From: Aureimonas psammosilenae
GTDB lineage: Bacteria; Pseudomonadota; Alphaproteobacteria; Rhizobiales; Rhizobiaceae
Assembly: GCF_009176975.1 (NCBI RefSeq)
Contig: NZ_WEZG01000001.1
Coordinates: 62,001 to 126,000 of the forward strand
Length of the DNA: 64,000 bases
Direction of reading: 5' to 3'
Shown: piece by piece, positions 27,137 through 36,221 of the stretch
Layout: every line of letters starts with the position of its first letter
Position numbering within the stretch: the first letter of the stretch is position 1
Notes under the pieces: model-generated
Databases searched by the model: none
Seen by the model: the letters and a program-made list of their open reading frames with translations, nothing else
Told to the model about the DNA's origin: nothing
Made by a program: the position numbers and the translations under genes

Positions 27137-29065
27137 TCAGCGAAAGGCGAGGGCGATCTCTTCCAGCGCGGCAGGGTCCTCGATGGTGGCGGGCACGTCG
27201 AAGGCTTCGCCGTCGAGAATGCGGCGGATGGAGCCGCGCAGGATCTTGCCCGAGCGCGTTTTGGGCAGGCGCTCCACGAAGACGACACGCCGGAAGGCCG
27301 CGACCGGGCCGACCGCCTCGCGGATGGCGGAAACGAGCCCCGCCGCGATCTCCTCCAGAGGTGCATTCTCGCCCGGCTTCACCACCACGAGACCCACCGG
27401 CACTTCGCCCTTCAACTCGTCGCGCGCGCCCACCACCGCGCATTCGGCGACGCTCCGGTGGGCGGACAGAACGTCCTCCATCTCGCCGGTGGACAGGCGA
27501 TGGCCGGACACGTTGATCACGTCGTCGGTTCGCCCGAGCACCGACACGACGCCGTTCTCGTCCATGCGGCCGGCATCCGAGGTCGAGTAATAGCCGGGAA
27601 ACTCGGCGAGATAGGTCTGCCGGAACCGCTCGTCGGCGTTCCAAAGCGTCGGTAGGGCGCCCGGCGCCAGCGGCAGCTTCAGGGCGATGGTGCCCGTCTC
27701 GTTCGCGGGGACGGGCTTCCCTTCGGCATCCAGCACCTCCAGGCGGTGGCCGGGCACCGCGACGCCGGGACGGCCGACCGGGATGTCCAGAGGCCCAAGG
27801 CCGAGCGGATTGGCGGCGATCGGCCAGCCGATCTCCGTTTGCCACCATTGGTCGAGAACCGGCTTTCTGAGAGCCTTGCGCGCCCATCCCACCGTGGCCG
27901 TGTCCGAATGCTCGCCCGACATGAACAGGGCGCGAAAACGCGACAGGTCGTAGCATGCAGGCAGGATGCCGTCCGGGTCCTCGCGCCGGATGGCGCGCAC
28001 GGCGCTCGGCGCGGTGAAGGCGGAAACGGCCCCATGTTCGGCGATGAGCCGCCAGAACGCGCCGGCATCCGGCGTGCCGGTCGGCTTGCCCTCGTAGAGG
28101 ATGCCGGTGCCGCCAGCAATCAGCGGCCCGTAGACGATAAAGGAATGGCCCACCACCCAGCCGAGATCGGAGGCGGCGAAGAAGGTCTCGCCGGGCCTGA
28201 CGCCATAAACCGCTTCCAGCGCGTAGGTGATCGCGACCATATGGCCGCCATTGTCGCGCACGATGCCCTTCGGCCGCCCGGTGGTGCCGGAAGTGTAAAG
28301 GACGTAAAGCGGATCGGTGGCGAGAAGCGGGGTGCAGAGAACGTCCCCTCCCGCCATCTGCGCCTCGGCCTGCAATTGGCGCCAGTCGTGGTCGCGGCCG
28401 GGCATGAGGTCTGCCTGGAGTTCCGGCCGCTGCAGCACGATGGTGGCTTGCGGCGGGTGGCGGCTCATTTCCACCGCCTTATCCGCCAAAGGTTTATAGG
28501 GAACGACGCGCGCCGGCTCGATGCCGCAGGATGCGGTGAGAAGGAGCTTCGGGGCTACGTCGTCGATGCGGTGGGCGAGTTCGCGCGCCGCGAAGCCGCC
28601 GAAGACCACGGAATGCACCGCGCCGATGCGGGCGCAGGCGAGCATGGCGACGGCGGCTTCCGGCACCATCGGCATGTAGATCACCACGCGGTCGCCCTTG
28701 CCCACGCCGAAACGCTTCAGTACGGCGGCAAACGCCTTCACCTCGCTGAGAAGCCGCGCATAGGTGAAGTGTTGCTTCGAGCCGGTGACGGGCGAATCGT
28801 GGATCAGCGCGACCCGTGTTCCCCGTCCCGCCGCGACGTGGCGGTCGAGCGCGTTGTGGCAGGTGTTGCAGACGGCGTCGGGAAACCAGCGGCCATAAGG
28901 ACCGGCATCGGGCTCGAAGATGCGGCGCGGCGCCTCGAACCAGTCGATCCCCTTCGCCCTCCCCGCCCAGAAACGCAGCGGATCGGCGGCCCAGCCATCG
29001 TAGGCGCGGCGATAGGACACGTTCAGGTCTTCGGAAGCGCTATCGGCGAAGGCCGCGACGGACAT
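27137..29065 (-). CDS. prpE: Propionyl-CoA synthetase
   Basis: ANL-family acyl-CoA ligase of 642 aa that makes propionyl-CoA (or acetyl-CoA) from the acid, ATP and CoA. Motifs: [11 protein letters not shown] (P-loop A3), [10 protein letters not shown] (A5), [14 protein letters not shown] and the C-terminal [11 protein letters not shown] with the acetylatable lysine. The N-terminal [16 protein letters not shown] fits PrpE better than Acs, which is about 650 aa with different lead residues. ATG 29065 is chosen over a GTG eight codons earlier. No prpBCD methylcitrate genes are adjacent. Confidence 0.9.
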   Translation of the reverse strand: MSVAAFADSASEDLNVSYRRAYDGWAADPLRFWAGRAKGIDWFEAPRRIFEPDAGPYGRWFPDAVCNTCHNALDRHVAAGRGTRVALIHDSPVTGSKQHFTYARLLSEVKAFAAVLKRFGVGKGDRVVIYMPMVPEAAVAMLACARIGAVHSVVFGGFAARELAHRIDDVAPKLLLTASCGIEPARVVPYKPLADKAVEMSRHPPQATIVLQRPELQADLMPGRDHDWRQLQAEAQMAGGDVLCTPLLATDPLYVLYTSGTTGRPKGIVRDNGGHMVAITYALEAVYGVRPGETFFAASDLGWVVGHSFIVYGPLIAGGTGILYEGKPTGTPDAGAFWRLIAEHGAVSAFTAPSAVRAIRREDPDGILPACYDLSRFRALFMSGEHSDTATVGWARKALRKPVLDQWWQTEIGWPIAANPLGLGPLDIPVGRPGVAVPGHRLEVLDAEGKPVPANETGTIALKLPLAPGALPTLWNADERFRQTYLAEFPGYYSTSDAGRMDENGVVSVLGRTDDVINVSGHRLSTGEMEDVLSAHRSVAECAVVGARDELKGEVPVGLVVVKPGENAPLEEIAAGLVSAIREAVGPVAAFRRVVFVERLPKTRSGKILRGSIRRILDGEAFDVPATIEDPAALEEIALAFR

Positions 29066-29459
29066 CGGAAAAGAGCAGTGTTGTTGCACTGCAGCAATCT
29101 AGACCATTCCGGGCGCAGGCGCAAAGCGCGCGCGATACCGCTTGCGCGACTTGCGCATGGCTTTCGGAAATTTTCGTTTTACCCTGGAACCAAATCGGGA
29201 TCGCGGCATTACGCCTGTTACGCAATTCGAAACTGATAGCTGTAGAGTTGCGGATGCTGTTTCGAGGGGTGCTATCGAGCGGCTCGGTGCCCGGAACCGT
29301 CAAGGCTTCGGTCGTCGTCGCTCGGAACGCGGAAACGCTCCGCACAGGTGACGTGTCGATGTTGATTGAAACCACGGTCTCCGTTTGGCCGCGTCGTTCC
29401 AGGTCCCGAACGGGATCGTCCATTTCGCGCGTTCCCGGCGTTCGGGCTTGTTTAGTCCC
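29066..29459. other. 394-bp gene-free divergent region between prpE and the receiver gene
   Basis: No convincing ORF or RNA gene is seen. A+T-richer patches occur at 29160-29240. GGAAC (29186-29190), 16 bp, then CATT (29207-29210) is near the EcfG consensus GGAAC-N16/17-CGTT and points toward the receiver gene, which would then have a leader of about 240 nt. No clear hairpin terminator was found. Confidence 0.4.
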
Positions 29460-29822
29460 ATGAAGGGCCTTCGCATACTGATCGTCGAGGACGAACTGAT
29501 CCTCGCCATGGATCTCGAAGACGTCCTGACCGACGCGGGATACGAGGTGGTCGGGCTCGCCGCCGACATGCACCAGGCCCTGAAGATCGCGGCGTCCGAA
29601 AAGCCCGACATCGCCATCATGGACGTCAATCTGGCGCGCGGCACGAACGGGGTCGAAACGGCCCGCCGGCTGCGCCTCGACCTCGATGTGCCGTCGCTCT
29701 TCGTCAGCGGCAATCTCGATCCCAAGACGCGTGCCAACGCGGCCGATTGCAAGCCGCTCGGCTTCGTGCCCAAGCCCTTCTCGCACAACGATCTCCTCGC
29801 CCATCTCAAGATGGCCTGCTGA
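29460..29822 (+). CDS. Stand-alone response regulator receiver protein
   Basis: 120 aa CheY-like receiver with no output domain. The acidic pocket is Glu10 and Asp11 (VEDE), the phospho-acceptor is Asp55 (IAIMDVNL), and Ser83 (VSGN) and Lys105 (VPKPF) complete the switch set. The LVEDELILAMDLE-type start and VNLARGTNGVETA loop resemble receivers of the FixJ/PhyR-linked single-domain class in rhizobia. No histidine kinase is adjacent, so it is an orphan. The ATG at 29460 starts at the MKGLRILIVEDE strand. Confidence 0.88.
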   Translation: MKGLRILIVEDELILAMDLEDVLTDAGYEVVGLAADMHQALKIAASEKPDIAIMDVNLARGTNGVETARRLRLDLDVPSLFVSGNLDPKTRANAADCKPLGFVPKPFSHNDLLAHLKMAC

Positions 29823-29834
29823 GACCGTATTCCT

Positions 29835-30626
29835 TCAGGAGAAGAGGGGCGCTTTCGCGATATCGCGCAGGAGCCGCAGGAGCCTCTTCACCTGATGAAG
29901 GGCGATCTGCCGGCCCGTTTCGGCGCTCGCCTTCGTTGCATTGCCGACGACGCCTTGGTGGTTGATGTCGCTGGCGATCCAGGAATAGCCGAAAGGCCCG
30001 GTCGGCCGCAGCAACTCGTAGTGCCCTTCCGCGTCCTCAAAGGACGAGCGGAAATTCTCGGCTCTGGTCATATCCACGAGTTCGGGCCGAAAGTGCAGCA
30101 TCAAGGCGGTCTCGACCTCGCCGCCATGAATGCCGAAGCGCTGCTCGTCCGCCGAGATCAGGCCATCGGGCAGGCCGAACCGACCCCAGGAACTCTTCAC
30201 CGCCAGCATCTTCGCGCGCACCCGAAGCTCGCGCGCCACGATCCCCATCACCTCCTCGTTGCCGCCATGGGAGGTAACGAACACGATCTTGCCGATCCCG
30301 GCGCGCGCGACGCAAAGGCCGATCTGCGTCCACGCTTCGATCAGCAGTTGAGCGGACAGGCTCAACGTTCCGGCGGCATAGTCGTGCTCGTTCGACTTGC
30401 CGACCGTCTGGACGGGGAGCGCGAGGAAGCTCATAGGCTCGTCGCCGGCTTCTTCAATGAGCGTTTGCAGCATCCCTTCCGCGATCATCGTATCGGTGCC
30501 GAGTGGCAGGTGCGGCCCGTGCTGCTCCACCGCCGCGATCGGCAGGATCGCGATCATGGCGGCCGGGTCGAGAGTGGCGAAATCGGCGGTCTTCATCTCC
30601 GCCCACCAGCGGGTCCGCGTGGTCAT
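29835..30626 (-). CDS. Creatininase-family amidohydrolase
   Basis: 263 aa metal-dependent hydrolase. Metal ligands are visible in AAVEQHGPHLPLGTDT (Glu, His, Asp), SHGGNEEVM and IHGGEVETAL. The family includes creatininase, ArfB (deformylates a riboflavin precursor intermediate in archaea) and MftE. The real substrate here is open. Its ATG overlaps the modE stop by 4 bp, so it is the last gene of the modABC-modE operon. That suggests, without proving, a role tied to molybdenum metabolism or merely co-expression. Confidence 0.8.
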   Translation of the reverse strand: MTTRTRWWAEMKTADFATLDPAAMIAILPIAAVEQHGPHLPLGTDTMIAEGMLQTLIEEAGDEPMSFLALPVQTVGKSNEHDYAAGTLSLSAQLLIEAWTQIGLCVARAGIGKIVFVTSHGGNEEVMGIVARELRVRAKMLAVKSSWGRFGLPDGLISADEQRFGIHGGEVETALMLHFRPELVDMTRAENFRSSFEDAEGHYELLRPTGPFGYSWIASDINHQGVVGNATKASAETGRQIALHQVKRLLRLLRDIAKAPLFS

Positions 30627-30988
30627 GGCTTGGCGAGCGCCGCTTCGATGCGGCCGAGTTCGGCCTCGGCAGAGGTTGAGGCCTTGCGCTCGGCATCGCG
30701 ATACAGCGCGACGACGCTGAGGCCGAGCGGCGTCAGGGCCGCGCCGCCCCCGCCGCTTCCCCCGCCGCGCGCGGCGACCAACGGGCTTTCGAACATGCGG
30801 TTCACCTCGTCCACGAGAAGCCATGCGCGGCGATAGGACATGCCGAACTCGCGCCCGGCCGCAGCGATGGAGCCCTGCCGGCCGATCGCTTCCAGAAGCG
30901 AGACCTTGCCATGGCCGAGCCGCCCGCCTTGCGGAAAGTCCAAACGAAGCGTGATCCGGGTTGCCATGGTGTCGTTCGCCATAGGCAT
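30623..30988 (-). CDS. modE: ModE-like winged-helix molybdate regulator, lacking the MOP domain
   Basis: 121 aa, essentially just the LysR-like winged helix-turn-helix of ModE (RLGHGKVSLLEAIGRQGSIA, then GMSYRRAWLLVDEVNRMF). A Gly-rich loop (ARGGGSGGGGAAL) and a short helix follow. The di-MOP ligand-binding half of E. coli ModE is missing, so molybdate sensing must differ or be indirect. Start 30988 follows GAAGGAAAC. It lies between modC (38 bp) and the creatininase gene (ATGA overlap). Confidence 0.85.
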   Translation of the reverse strand: MPMANDTMATRITLRLDFPQGGRLGHGKVSLLEAIGRQGSIAAAGREFGMSYRRAWLLVDEVNRMFESPLVAARGGGSGGGGAALTPLGLSVVALYRDAERKASTSAEAELGRIEAALAKP

Positions 30989-31026
30989 GGAGTTTCCTTC
31001 AAGGCCTTCCTCGTCAAGCCCGAAGT

Positions 31027-32157
31027 TCACGGGTCGATCTCGCGATCGAGGGAAACCGCCGGCTTTACACCGGAGCGGCGGTCGAAGGACACGGCTTTCA
31101 GGATGGCGTGGACCGGCAGGCCGATGTGAAGGCCGAGGGCGTCGAAGGAGCGCCGCGTGATGCGGGCGAGAAGCTCCTGACCCTCGCAATCGAGCCTGAC
31201 ATCCATGCCTGCCGCGCCTTCGGCCGAAAACCCGCGAATCGTCACGGGCAGGACGTTGAGGGCGCTGATGCCCGTCGCTAGCGCTCCCGTCGCCAGCATC
31301 ACGTCGCGGGCGCGCACCCTCAGCCGCACGGGGGCTCCGGGATGGGCCTCGAAACGCGGCAGGAAAAGGCGGGCCGCGCCGACCCGCGCGAGCGTGAGGC
31401 CATAAGCCTCGTCGTGCTCTTCCACGACCGCGTCGAGCGAGCGGCCGATTTCAGCTTCCGCGCCCGCCGGCAGAAGGTCGAGCCGGCCGAGCACTTCTTC
31501 CGGCGGCCCTTGCGCAACGACGCGGCCCCCATCGAGCGCCACCATGTCGGTGCCGAGGCGCAGGACCTCGCCCACCGAATGGCTGACATAAAGGATCGGC
31601 AGGCCTGCCTCGTCGCGCAACCGCTCGATATGCGGCAGAACCTCGGCCTTGCGCGCTTCGTCCAGCGCCGCGAGCGGCTCGTCCATGAGAAGAAGGCGCG
31701 GGCGCGACAGGAGAGCGCGCCCGATCGCGACGCGCTGGCGCTCGCCGCCGGACAATCCGGCGGGGCGGCGGTCGAGCAAATGGCCGATGCCCAGAAGCTC
31801 CACCACCCGGTCGAACTCGCCCGCGTCGCCCGAGCGCCGCCTGCCCGCGAAGCGCCGTCCGAAGCCGAGATTGGTGCGAACGCTCATATGCGGAAAAAGC
31901 CGCGCGTCCTGAAACACGTAGCCGATCCGCCGGCGATGGGGCGGCAGGAAGATGCCTTGGCTGGTGTCCGCGAAGACCGTGCCCTCCGCCTCGATCCGCC
32001 CATCGTCCGGCCGCGATAGGCCGGCGACGAGATCGATGAGCGAGGTCTTGCCCGAGCCGGAGCGGCCGAAGATCGCGGTCAGCCCCGCCTTGGCGGTGAA
32101 GCGCGTGTCGAGACGGAACGCGCCGAGCCGGCGACGAACATCCACCGTGATCGTCAT
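31027..32157 (-). CDS. modC: Molybdate ABC transporter ATP-binding protein
   Basis: 376 aa. ABC domain with Walker A GRSGSGKT (31-38), the signature LSGGERQRVAIGRALL and Walker B LLLMDEPLAALD. Residues about 300-370 form a MOP/TOBE domain (VLPVTIRGFSAEGAAGMDV) that binds oxyanion, giving feedback on transport. The ATG at 32157 overlaps the modB stop (ATGA); an open frame runs further upstream within modB but is not used. Confidence 0.95.
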   Translation of the reverse strand: MTITVDVRRRLGAFRLDTRFTAKAGLTAIFGRSGSGKTSLIDLVAGLSRPDDGRIEAEGTVFADTSQGIFLPPHRRRIGYVFQDARLFPHMSVRTNLGFGRRFAGRRRSGDAGEFDRVVELLGIGHLLDRRPAGLSGGERQRVAIGRALLSRPRLLLMDEPLAALDEARKAEVLPHIERLRDEAGLPILYVSHSVGEVLRLGTDMVALDGGRVVAQGPPEEVLGRLDLLPAGAEAEIGRSLDAVVEEHDEAYGLTLARVGAARLFLPRFEAHPGAPVRLRVRARDVMLATGALATGISALNVLPVTIRGFSAEGAAGMDVRLDCEGQELLARITRRSFDALGLHIGLPVHAILKAVSFDRRSGVKPAVSLDREIDP

Positions 32158-32855
32158 GCGGGGGACAAACGGCGCGCGATGCGGGCGGCGAGGAGTTCGG
32201 AGGCGAGAAGCGCGCCCATCGAGATCGCGACGGAAATCAGGGTCAGGCGCATCGCGCCTTCCTCGCCGCCCGGCACCTGCGTGAAGGCGTAGATCGCGGA
32301 TGGCAGGGTCTGCGTTTCGCCGGGAATGCTGGACACGAAGGTGATGGTCGCCCCGAACTCGCCCATGGATTTGGCAAAGCACAGGATCATGCCGGCGACG
32401 ATGCCCGGCAGGACGAGCGGCAGCGTGACGGTGGCGAAAACGGCGAGCGGCGGCGCGCCGAGCGTCGAGGCAGCCGCTTCCAGCCGCCGGTCCACCGCCT
32501 CGATCGACAGGCGGATGGCCCGCACCAGAAGCGGAAAGGCCATCACGGCGGCGGCCAGAACCGCGCCCGTCCATCGAAACGAGAAGACGAGGCCGAGATG
32601 CTCGGCGAGAAAAGCCCCCGCCCATCCGCGCCGCCCGAAGGACACGAGAAGGAGATAGCCGGTAACCACCGGCGGCAGGACGAGGGGCAGATGCAAGAGG
32701 CCGTTGAGGAGCGCCTTGCCGGGAAAGTGCCCGCGCGCCAGAAGAAGCGCGACGAGAAGGCCGGGCGGCAGGCTCGCCAGCGTGGCAATGGAGGCGACGC
32801 GCAGCGACAAGCGCATGGCCTCCATCTCTTCCGGGCTCAAGGCCAGCCAGTCCAT
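32154..32855 (-). CDS. modB: Molybdate ABC transporter permease
   Basis: 233 aa, five or six membrane helices. It carries the ABC-permease EAA-type loop (RLEAAASTLGAPPLAVFATV, then LPLVLPGIVAG) and KSMGEFGATITFVSSIPGETQ, a ModB hallmark. It forms the transmembrane channel dimer for ModA-delivered molybdate or tungstate. It follows modA by 43 bp and overlaps modC by 4 bp. Confidence 0.95.
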   Translation of the reverse strand: MDWLALSPEEMEAMRLSLRVASIATLASLPPGLLVALLLARGHFPGKALLNGLLHLPLVLPPVVTGYLLLVSFGRRGWAGAFLAEHLGLVFSFRWTGAVLAAAVMAFPLLVRAIRLSIEAVDRRLEAAASTLGAPPLAVFATVTLPLVLPGIVAGMILCFAKSMGEFGATITFVSSIPGETQTLPSAIYAFTQVPGGEEGAMRLTLISVAISMGALLASELLAARIARRLSPA

Positions 32856-32898
32856 CCGCGTTTCGCCCGTTCCGATCCCGCGGATGCGTTCTGCGACG

Positions 32899-33690
32899 CT
32901 ACGGGAGAACCGTAAAGCCCTGGCGCTCGAAGAGGCCCTTGGCCTCCGCGCTCTTCAGAAAGTCGAGAAAGCCTTGGGCGTCCTTGTTCTGCGCCGAAGC
33001 GGTGAGGGCGACGGGATAGACGATGGCGGGATGGCTGTCGGCAGGGAAGGTGCCGACCACCGCCACGCCATTGTCGGCCGCCGCGTCGGTCTTGTAGACG
33101 ATGCCGAGCGGGGCCTCGCCGCGCGACACGAGAAGCAGCGCGGCGCGCACGTTCTCGGCCTCCGCGATCCTGGTGGAAACGCTGTCCCAGACGCCGAGCT
33201 TCTCCAGCGCCGCCTTGCCGTATTTGCCGGCGGGCACGGACGCGACGCTGCCCATCGCGAGGCGGCCGTCCTTCAAGGATGCGGCGAGGGGAAAGCCCGG
33301 CTTGATGTCGATCGGCGTGGCATTGTCGGCCGGCGCGACGAGAACGATGGAATTGCCGAGAAGCGAGGTCCGGCTGTCCGCCTTGATGAGGTCCTTCTTT
33401 GCGAGCGCGTCCATCCAGTCGAGATCGGCCGAAAAGAAGATGTCGGCCGGCGCGCCAGCCTCGATCTGCTTGGCGAGTGCGGAAGAGGCCGCATAGGAGA
33501 CGGTCGCCGTCTTGCCGCTGGTTTTGGTCCAGGCCGCGTTGATGTCGTCGAGCGCGTTCTTCAGGCTGGCGGCCGCGAAGACGGTCGGGCCTTTTTCCTG
33601 CGCGAGCGCCGGCAGGCTCGGGCCTAAGGACAGGCTGGCGAGGGCCGCGAGCCCGAAAATTCGTGCGAGGACGGTACGGCGCGACGTCAT
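32899..33690 (-). CDS. modA: Molybdate-binding periplasmic protein
   Basis: 263 aa. A signal peptide (about 1-30, ending LPALA) is followed by FAAASLKNALDDI, SYAASSALAKQIEAGAPADIFF and the closing KGLFERQGF segment, all standard for ModA. It binds molybdate or tungstate for ModBC. The ATG at 33690 is the first gene of the modABC-modE-creatininase operon. A candidate Mo-box lies 28-51 bp upstream. Confidence 0.95.
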   Translation of the reverse strand: MTSRRTVLARIFGLAALASLSLGPSLPALAQEKGPTVFAAASLKNALDDINAAWTKTSGKTATVSYAASSALAKQIEAGAPADIFFSADLDWMDALAKKDLIKADSRTSLLGNSIVLVAPADNATPIDIKPGFPLAASLKDGRLAMGSVASVPAGKYGKAALEKLGVWDSVSTRIAEAENVRAALLLVSRGEAPLGIVYKTDAAADNGVAVVGTFPADSHPAIVYPVALTASAQNKDAQGFLDFLKSAEAKGLFERQGFTVLP

Positions 33691-33717
33691 GAGGGCTTCT
33701 CTCCCGATGATTCCAAG

Positions 33718-33741
33718 CGGAATATTCGAAGAGATATAGCG
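33718..33741 (-). promoter_or_regulatory. Candidate ModE-binding Mo-box upstream of modA
   Basis: Half-sites CGGAATAT and ATATAGCG are inverted with an 8-bp spacer; six of eight positions match in reverse complement. Mo-boxes are A/T-cored dyads of the CGxTATAT kind. The place (28-51 bp before modA) suits repression by ModE-molybdate. Pattern evidence only. Confidence 0.45.
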
Positions 33742-33800
33742 GTCTCGTGTGCTGGGAAAGCCGAAGTCTTCGCGTTTGGCGGGTCGTGTTCGCCTTTTCG

Positions 33801-34913
33801 TCAGTTTTCGCCGTCCAAGGCTTTCGTTCGGGCGATATGCCGGTCGGCGGCGAATTTCGCCACCGCCGGTCCGCCGATCATCACCACGATGAAGCGAAGG
33901 GTTTGCAGAGCCATCACGAAGGGCTGGTCGACATTGGAGGAGGAGGCGATGATGGCGATGGAATCCATGCCGCCGGGGCTCGTCGCGAGATAGGCCGTCA
34001 CCGGCTCGATCCCTGCGAAGTAAACCAGGAGCCAGGCGAGGCCGCCGCAAAAGGCGATCAGCACCAGCATGGCGGCAAGGATGCTCGGCAGGGCTTTTCG
34101 CGCGGCGACCACCGTTTCGCGCGTGAAGTTCAAGCCGATGCGCCAGCCGATCACCGCGAAGGCGAGGCCGAGGACGATCTGGGGCGGAAGCGGGTCGAAG
34201 ACGCCGGCGATGTTGAGACAAGCGCCCAGAACCAAGGGCCCGAGCAGCCCGCCCGCCGGCAAGCGCGTCAACCGGCCGAGAAGGGTGCCGCCCACTGCAA
34301 CGCCGAGCGTTCCGGCAAGATGGAGCCAGTCGATCGCGAGAAGGTCGCTGAGCGGCGGCGGACCGCCGCTTCGCCCCGCAAAAAGGAGCGACAGAACGGA
34401 GGCGATCCCGGCGACGCACACGACCCGCGTATAGGTCATCACCGCGACCAGCCGCGCGTCGGCGCCATAGGCCTGCGCCATGATCACCATCGCGCTCGCC
34501 GCGCCCGGCGAGGAGCCCCAGACAGCCACGGTGCCGGGCAGGATCTGCCAGCGGCTGAGGGTGTATCCGATCAAAGCGCTGACGGCGACCGTCGCGCCCG
34601 TCACCGCCAGGAAGATCGGCCAGTCGGAGGCGATCCTTCCGAGCGTCGAGGCATGGATGGACGAGGCCATCAGGCAGCCGACGATCGCCTGCGCCGCCAC
34701 GAAGGGCGCGTTGCCGATCTTCAGCGGGCGCCCGGTGGTGGACACGACGATGCCCGCCACCATGGGTCCGAGAAGCAGGGCGGCCGGAAGGCCGACGAGT
34801 TCCAGAACAACAACCAGGATCGCCGACAGAAGGAGAAGCAGGAGCCAGCGTCCCCATGGCTGCGGGGCCTTCGGGGTGGCGGGCGTCGTCGGGGGCGGAA
34901 GCTCGCTCGTCAT
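33801..34913 (-). CDS. AbrB-family integral membrane protein (putative transporter or ammonia-monooxygenase-like)
   Basis: 370 aa with about ten membrane segments arranged as two similar halves, the AbrB duplication. Each half has the glycine-rich signature: LPAALLLGPMVAGIVVST in the first and LPAGGLLGPLVLGACLNIAG in the second, with GSSPGAASAMVIMA and TSPGGMDSIAIIASSS as matched pairs. Often mislabelled as a transcriptional regulator. The transported compound is unknown; tripartite-tricarboxylate-like function has been suggested for the family. ATG 34913 lies 5 bp after the upstream epimerase gene stop, so the two likely form an operon. Confidence 0.82.
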   Translation of the reverse strand: MTSELPPPTTPATPKAPQPWGRWLLLLLLSAILVVVLELVGLPAALLLGPMVAGIVVSTTGRPLKIGNAPFVAAQAIVGCLMASSIHASTLGRIASDWPIFLAVTGATVAVSALIGYTLSRWQILPGTVAVWGSSPGAASAMVIMAQAYGADARLVAVMTYTRVVCVAGIASVLSLLFAGRSGGPPPLSDLLAIDWLHLAGTLGVAVGGTLLGRLTRLPAGGLLGPLVLGACLNIAGVFDPLPPQIVLGLAFAVIGWRIGLNFTRETVVAARKALPSILAAMLVLIAFCGGLAWLLVYFAGIEPVTAYLATSPGGMDSIAIIASSSNVDQPFVMALQTLRFIVVMIGGPAVAKFAADRHIARTKALDGEN

Positions 34914-34918
34914 TTGGC

Positions 34919-35860
34919 CTAGATGCTCCCCTCGGCCATCATCTCCTGCAGCGTTTCGCGCGCGATGCCGGGCTGCCATCCGAGCTTGCCGCGGATCGCG
35001 CCATTGTCGAGAACGAGGCTCTGCCGCAGCCTTTCCCAGGCCTTGCCATTGGCGCCAAGCCGCGCCGCCATGCCGAGAAGCGCGCTCGGGGCCGGAAGTA
35101 TGCCGGGTTTGCGGCCGAGCCCTTCGCGAAGCGCGGCCACGATGTCCGCCGGCGTCAGCGGCCCGTCGTCGGCAACGAGAAAGGTTTCGCCGGCCGCTTC
35201 GTCCCGCGTCAGGGCAAGCGCGATGGCGCGGGCGAGGCTGTCGACGCCGATGAGGCTGCGCGGCTTTCCGAGGCCCCCCAAGGGAAGGGGCAGGGGAAGG
35301 CGTGCGAGCCTTGCCAGCGTCGCGACCGCGTTGCGCCCGCCGGGGCCGAACACGGCGGCGGGGCGAAGCACGCAAGCGGTGGTTCGATCCTGTTCGCCAA
35401 GCGCCTGCCAAAGCGCGTCCTCGCCTTCGGCCTTGGAGCGGGCATAGGGCGTTTGCGGCTGCAACGGATCGGTTTCGCGCGACCGCGCGCGCGTCGTCGC
35501 GCCATGCACCGACGCGCTGCCGACGAGAACCACGCGGCGCACTCCCTCCGTCACCGCGCGCCGGGCGAGCGCGGCCGTTCCCGCGACATTGGCGTGGCGA
35601 AGCGCGGCGAGATCGCTCGCCGCCGGATCGCCGCGCATCGGGTTGAGCGCGGCGAGATGGGCGATCGCCTCGATGCCTTCGGGGAAGGAAGAGAAGGTGT
35701 CGATCCCGGCGAGGTCGGCCGGTCCGACGAAGGATGGGAATTTCGCGCTTCCCCCGTCCTGCCCCCGCCGCAGAAGCACAAGGTCGTGGCCCTCCGCCGC
35801 CAGCCTCTCCACGAGATGGCGCCCGACGAAGCCGCCGGCTCCGGTGACGAGAATCCTCAC
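34919..35860 (-). CDS. NAD-dependent epimerase/dehydratase family protein
   Basis: 313 aa extended short-chain dehydrogenase. The N-terminal GAGGFVGRHL is the NAD-binding glycine motif, HLAALNP the next strand, and SASVHG with YARSK the Ser/Tyr/Lys catalytic set. It looks like the UDP-glucose 4-epimerase-like subgroup common in rhizobia. The substrate is not defined. Followed by the AbrB gene after 5 bp. Confidence 0.85.
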   Translation of the reverse strand: MRILVTGAGGFVGRHLVERLAAEGHDLVLLRRGQDGGSAKFPSFVGPADLAGIDTFSSFPEGIEAIAHLAALNPMRGDPAASDLAALRHANVAGTAALARRAVTEGVRRVVLVGSASVHGATTRARSRETDPLQPQTPYARSKAEGEDALWQALGEQDRTTACVLRPAAVFGPGGRNAVATLARLARLPLPLPLGGLGKPRSLIGVDSLARAIALALTRDEAAGETFLVADDGPLTPADIVAALREGLGRKPGILPAPSALLGMAARLGANGKAWERLRQSLVLDNGAIRGKLGWQPGIARETLQEMMAEGSI

Positions 35861-36221
35861 GACGGGCGAAGGGCCGGCGGGGCCGGGCGGATGGCGAAAC
35901 GGGAAAGCTGATCCATGCGCTTCCTGTCGTCCACAGGCAGGAAGAGGTCAAGCATCAGGCGCGGGTGTCGCATGGTGCCCGAGCCTTGCGAAAATGAAAT
36001 TCCTGCAATGCGTTCGCGCCGGCTTGGAACGCGGGCAGGCGAGGCGTATGTTCTTGCCCGTCCGCCAAGGGTTCGCCCTTCCCGGACCCTTTCCCGAACG
36101 GAACCTCAACCCCCATGCCAAGCGACCCTAGTCGATTGTCGTCGCCGCGCGCGGTTTCCGCCGGATAAGCCTTTCACGAGGGCTTTTCCGGGGCACCGAA
36201 CGCGGCGCCCGGAGAAACCCG
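35861..36221. other. 361-bp gene-free divergent region upstream of mgtE
   Basis: Between the divergent epimerase and mgtE genes. It is G+C-rich and shows no convincing ORF, RNA gene or M-box (ykoK) magnesium riboswitch pattern. The last 30 bases contain CGGAG before the mgtE ATG. Confidence 0.4.

Noticed and set aside
26166-27956. argB as a 596-residue protein with a long N-terminal extension
   Set aside because: The extra 299 residues lie out of frame inside prpE and are Arg/Gly-rich; ATG 27059 gives the normal ArgB.
32899-35951. Long N-terminal extensions of modA and the AbrB protein
   Set aside because: Both extensions are out-of-frame readings of neighbouring genes; each true start is followed by a proper signal peptide or membrane helix.
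35861-36221. Magnesium riboswitch (M-box) before mgtE
   Set aside because: No conserved M-box sequence or multi-helix pattern could be found, and this riboswitch is rare in alphaproteobacteria.
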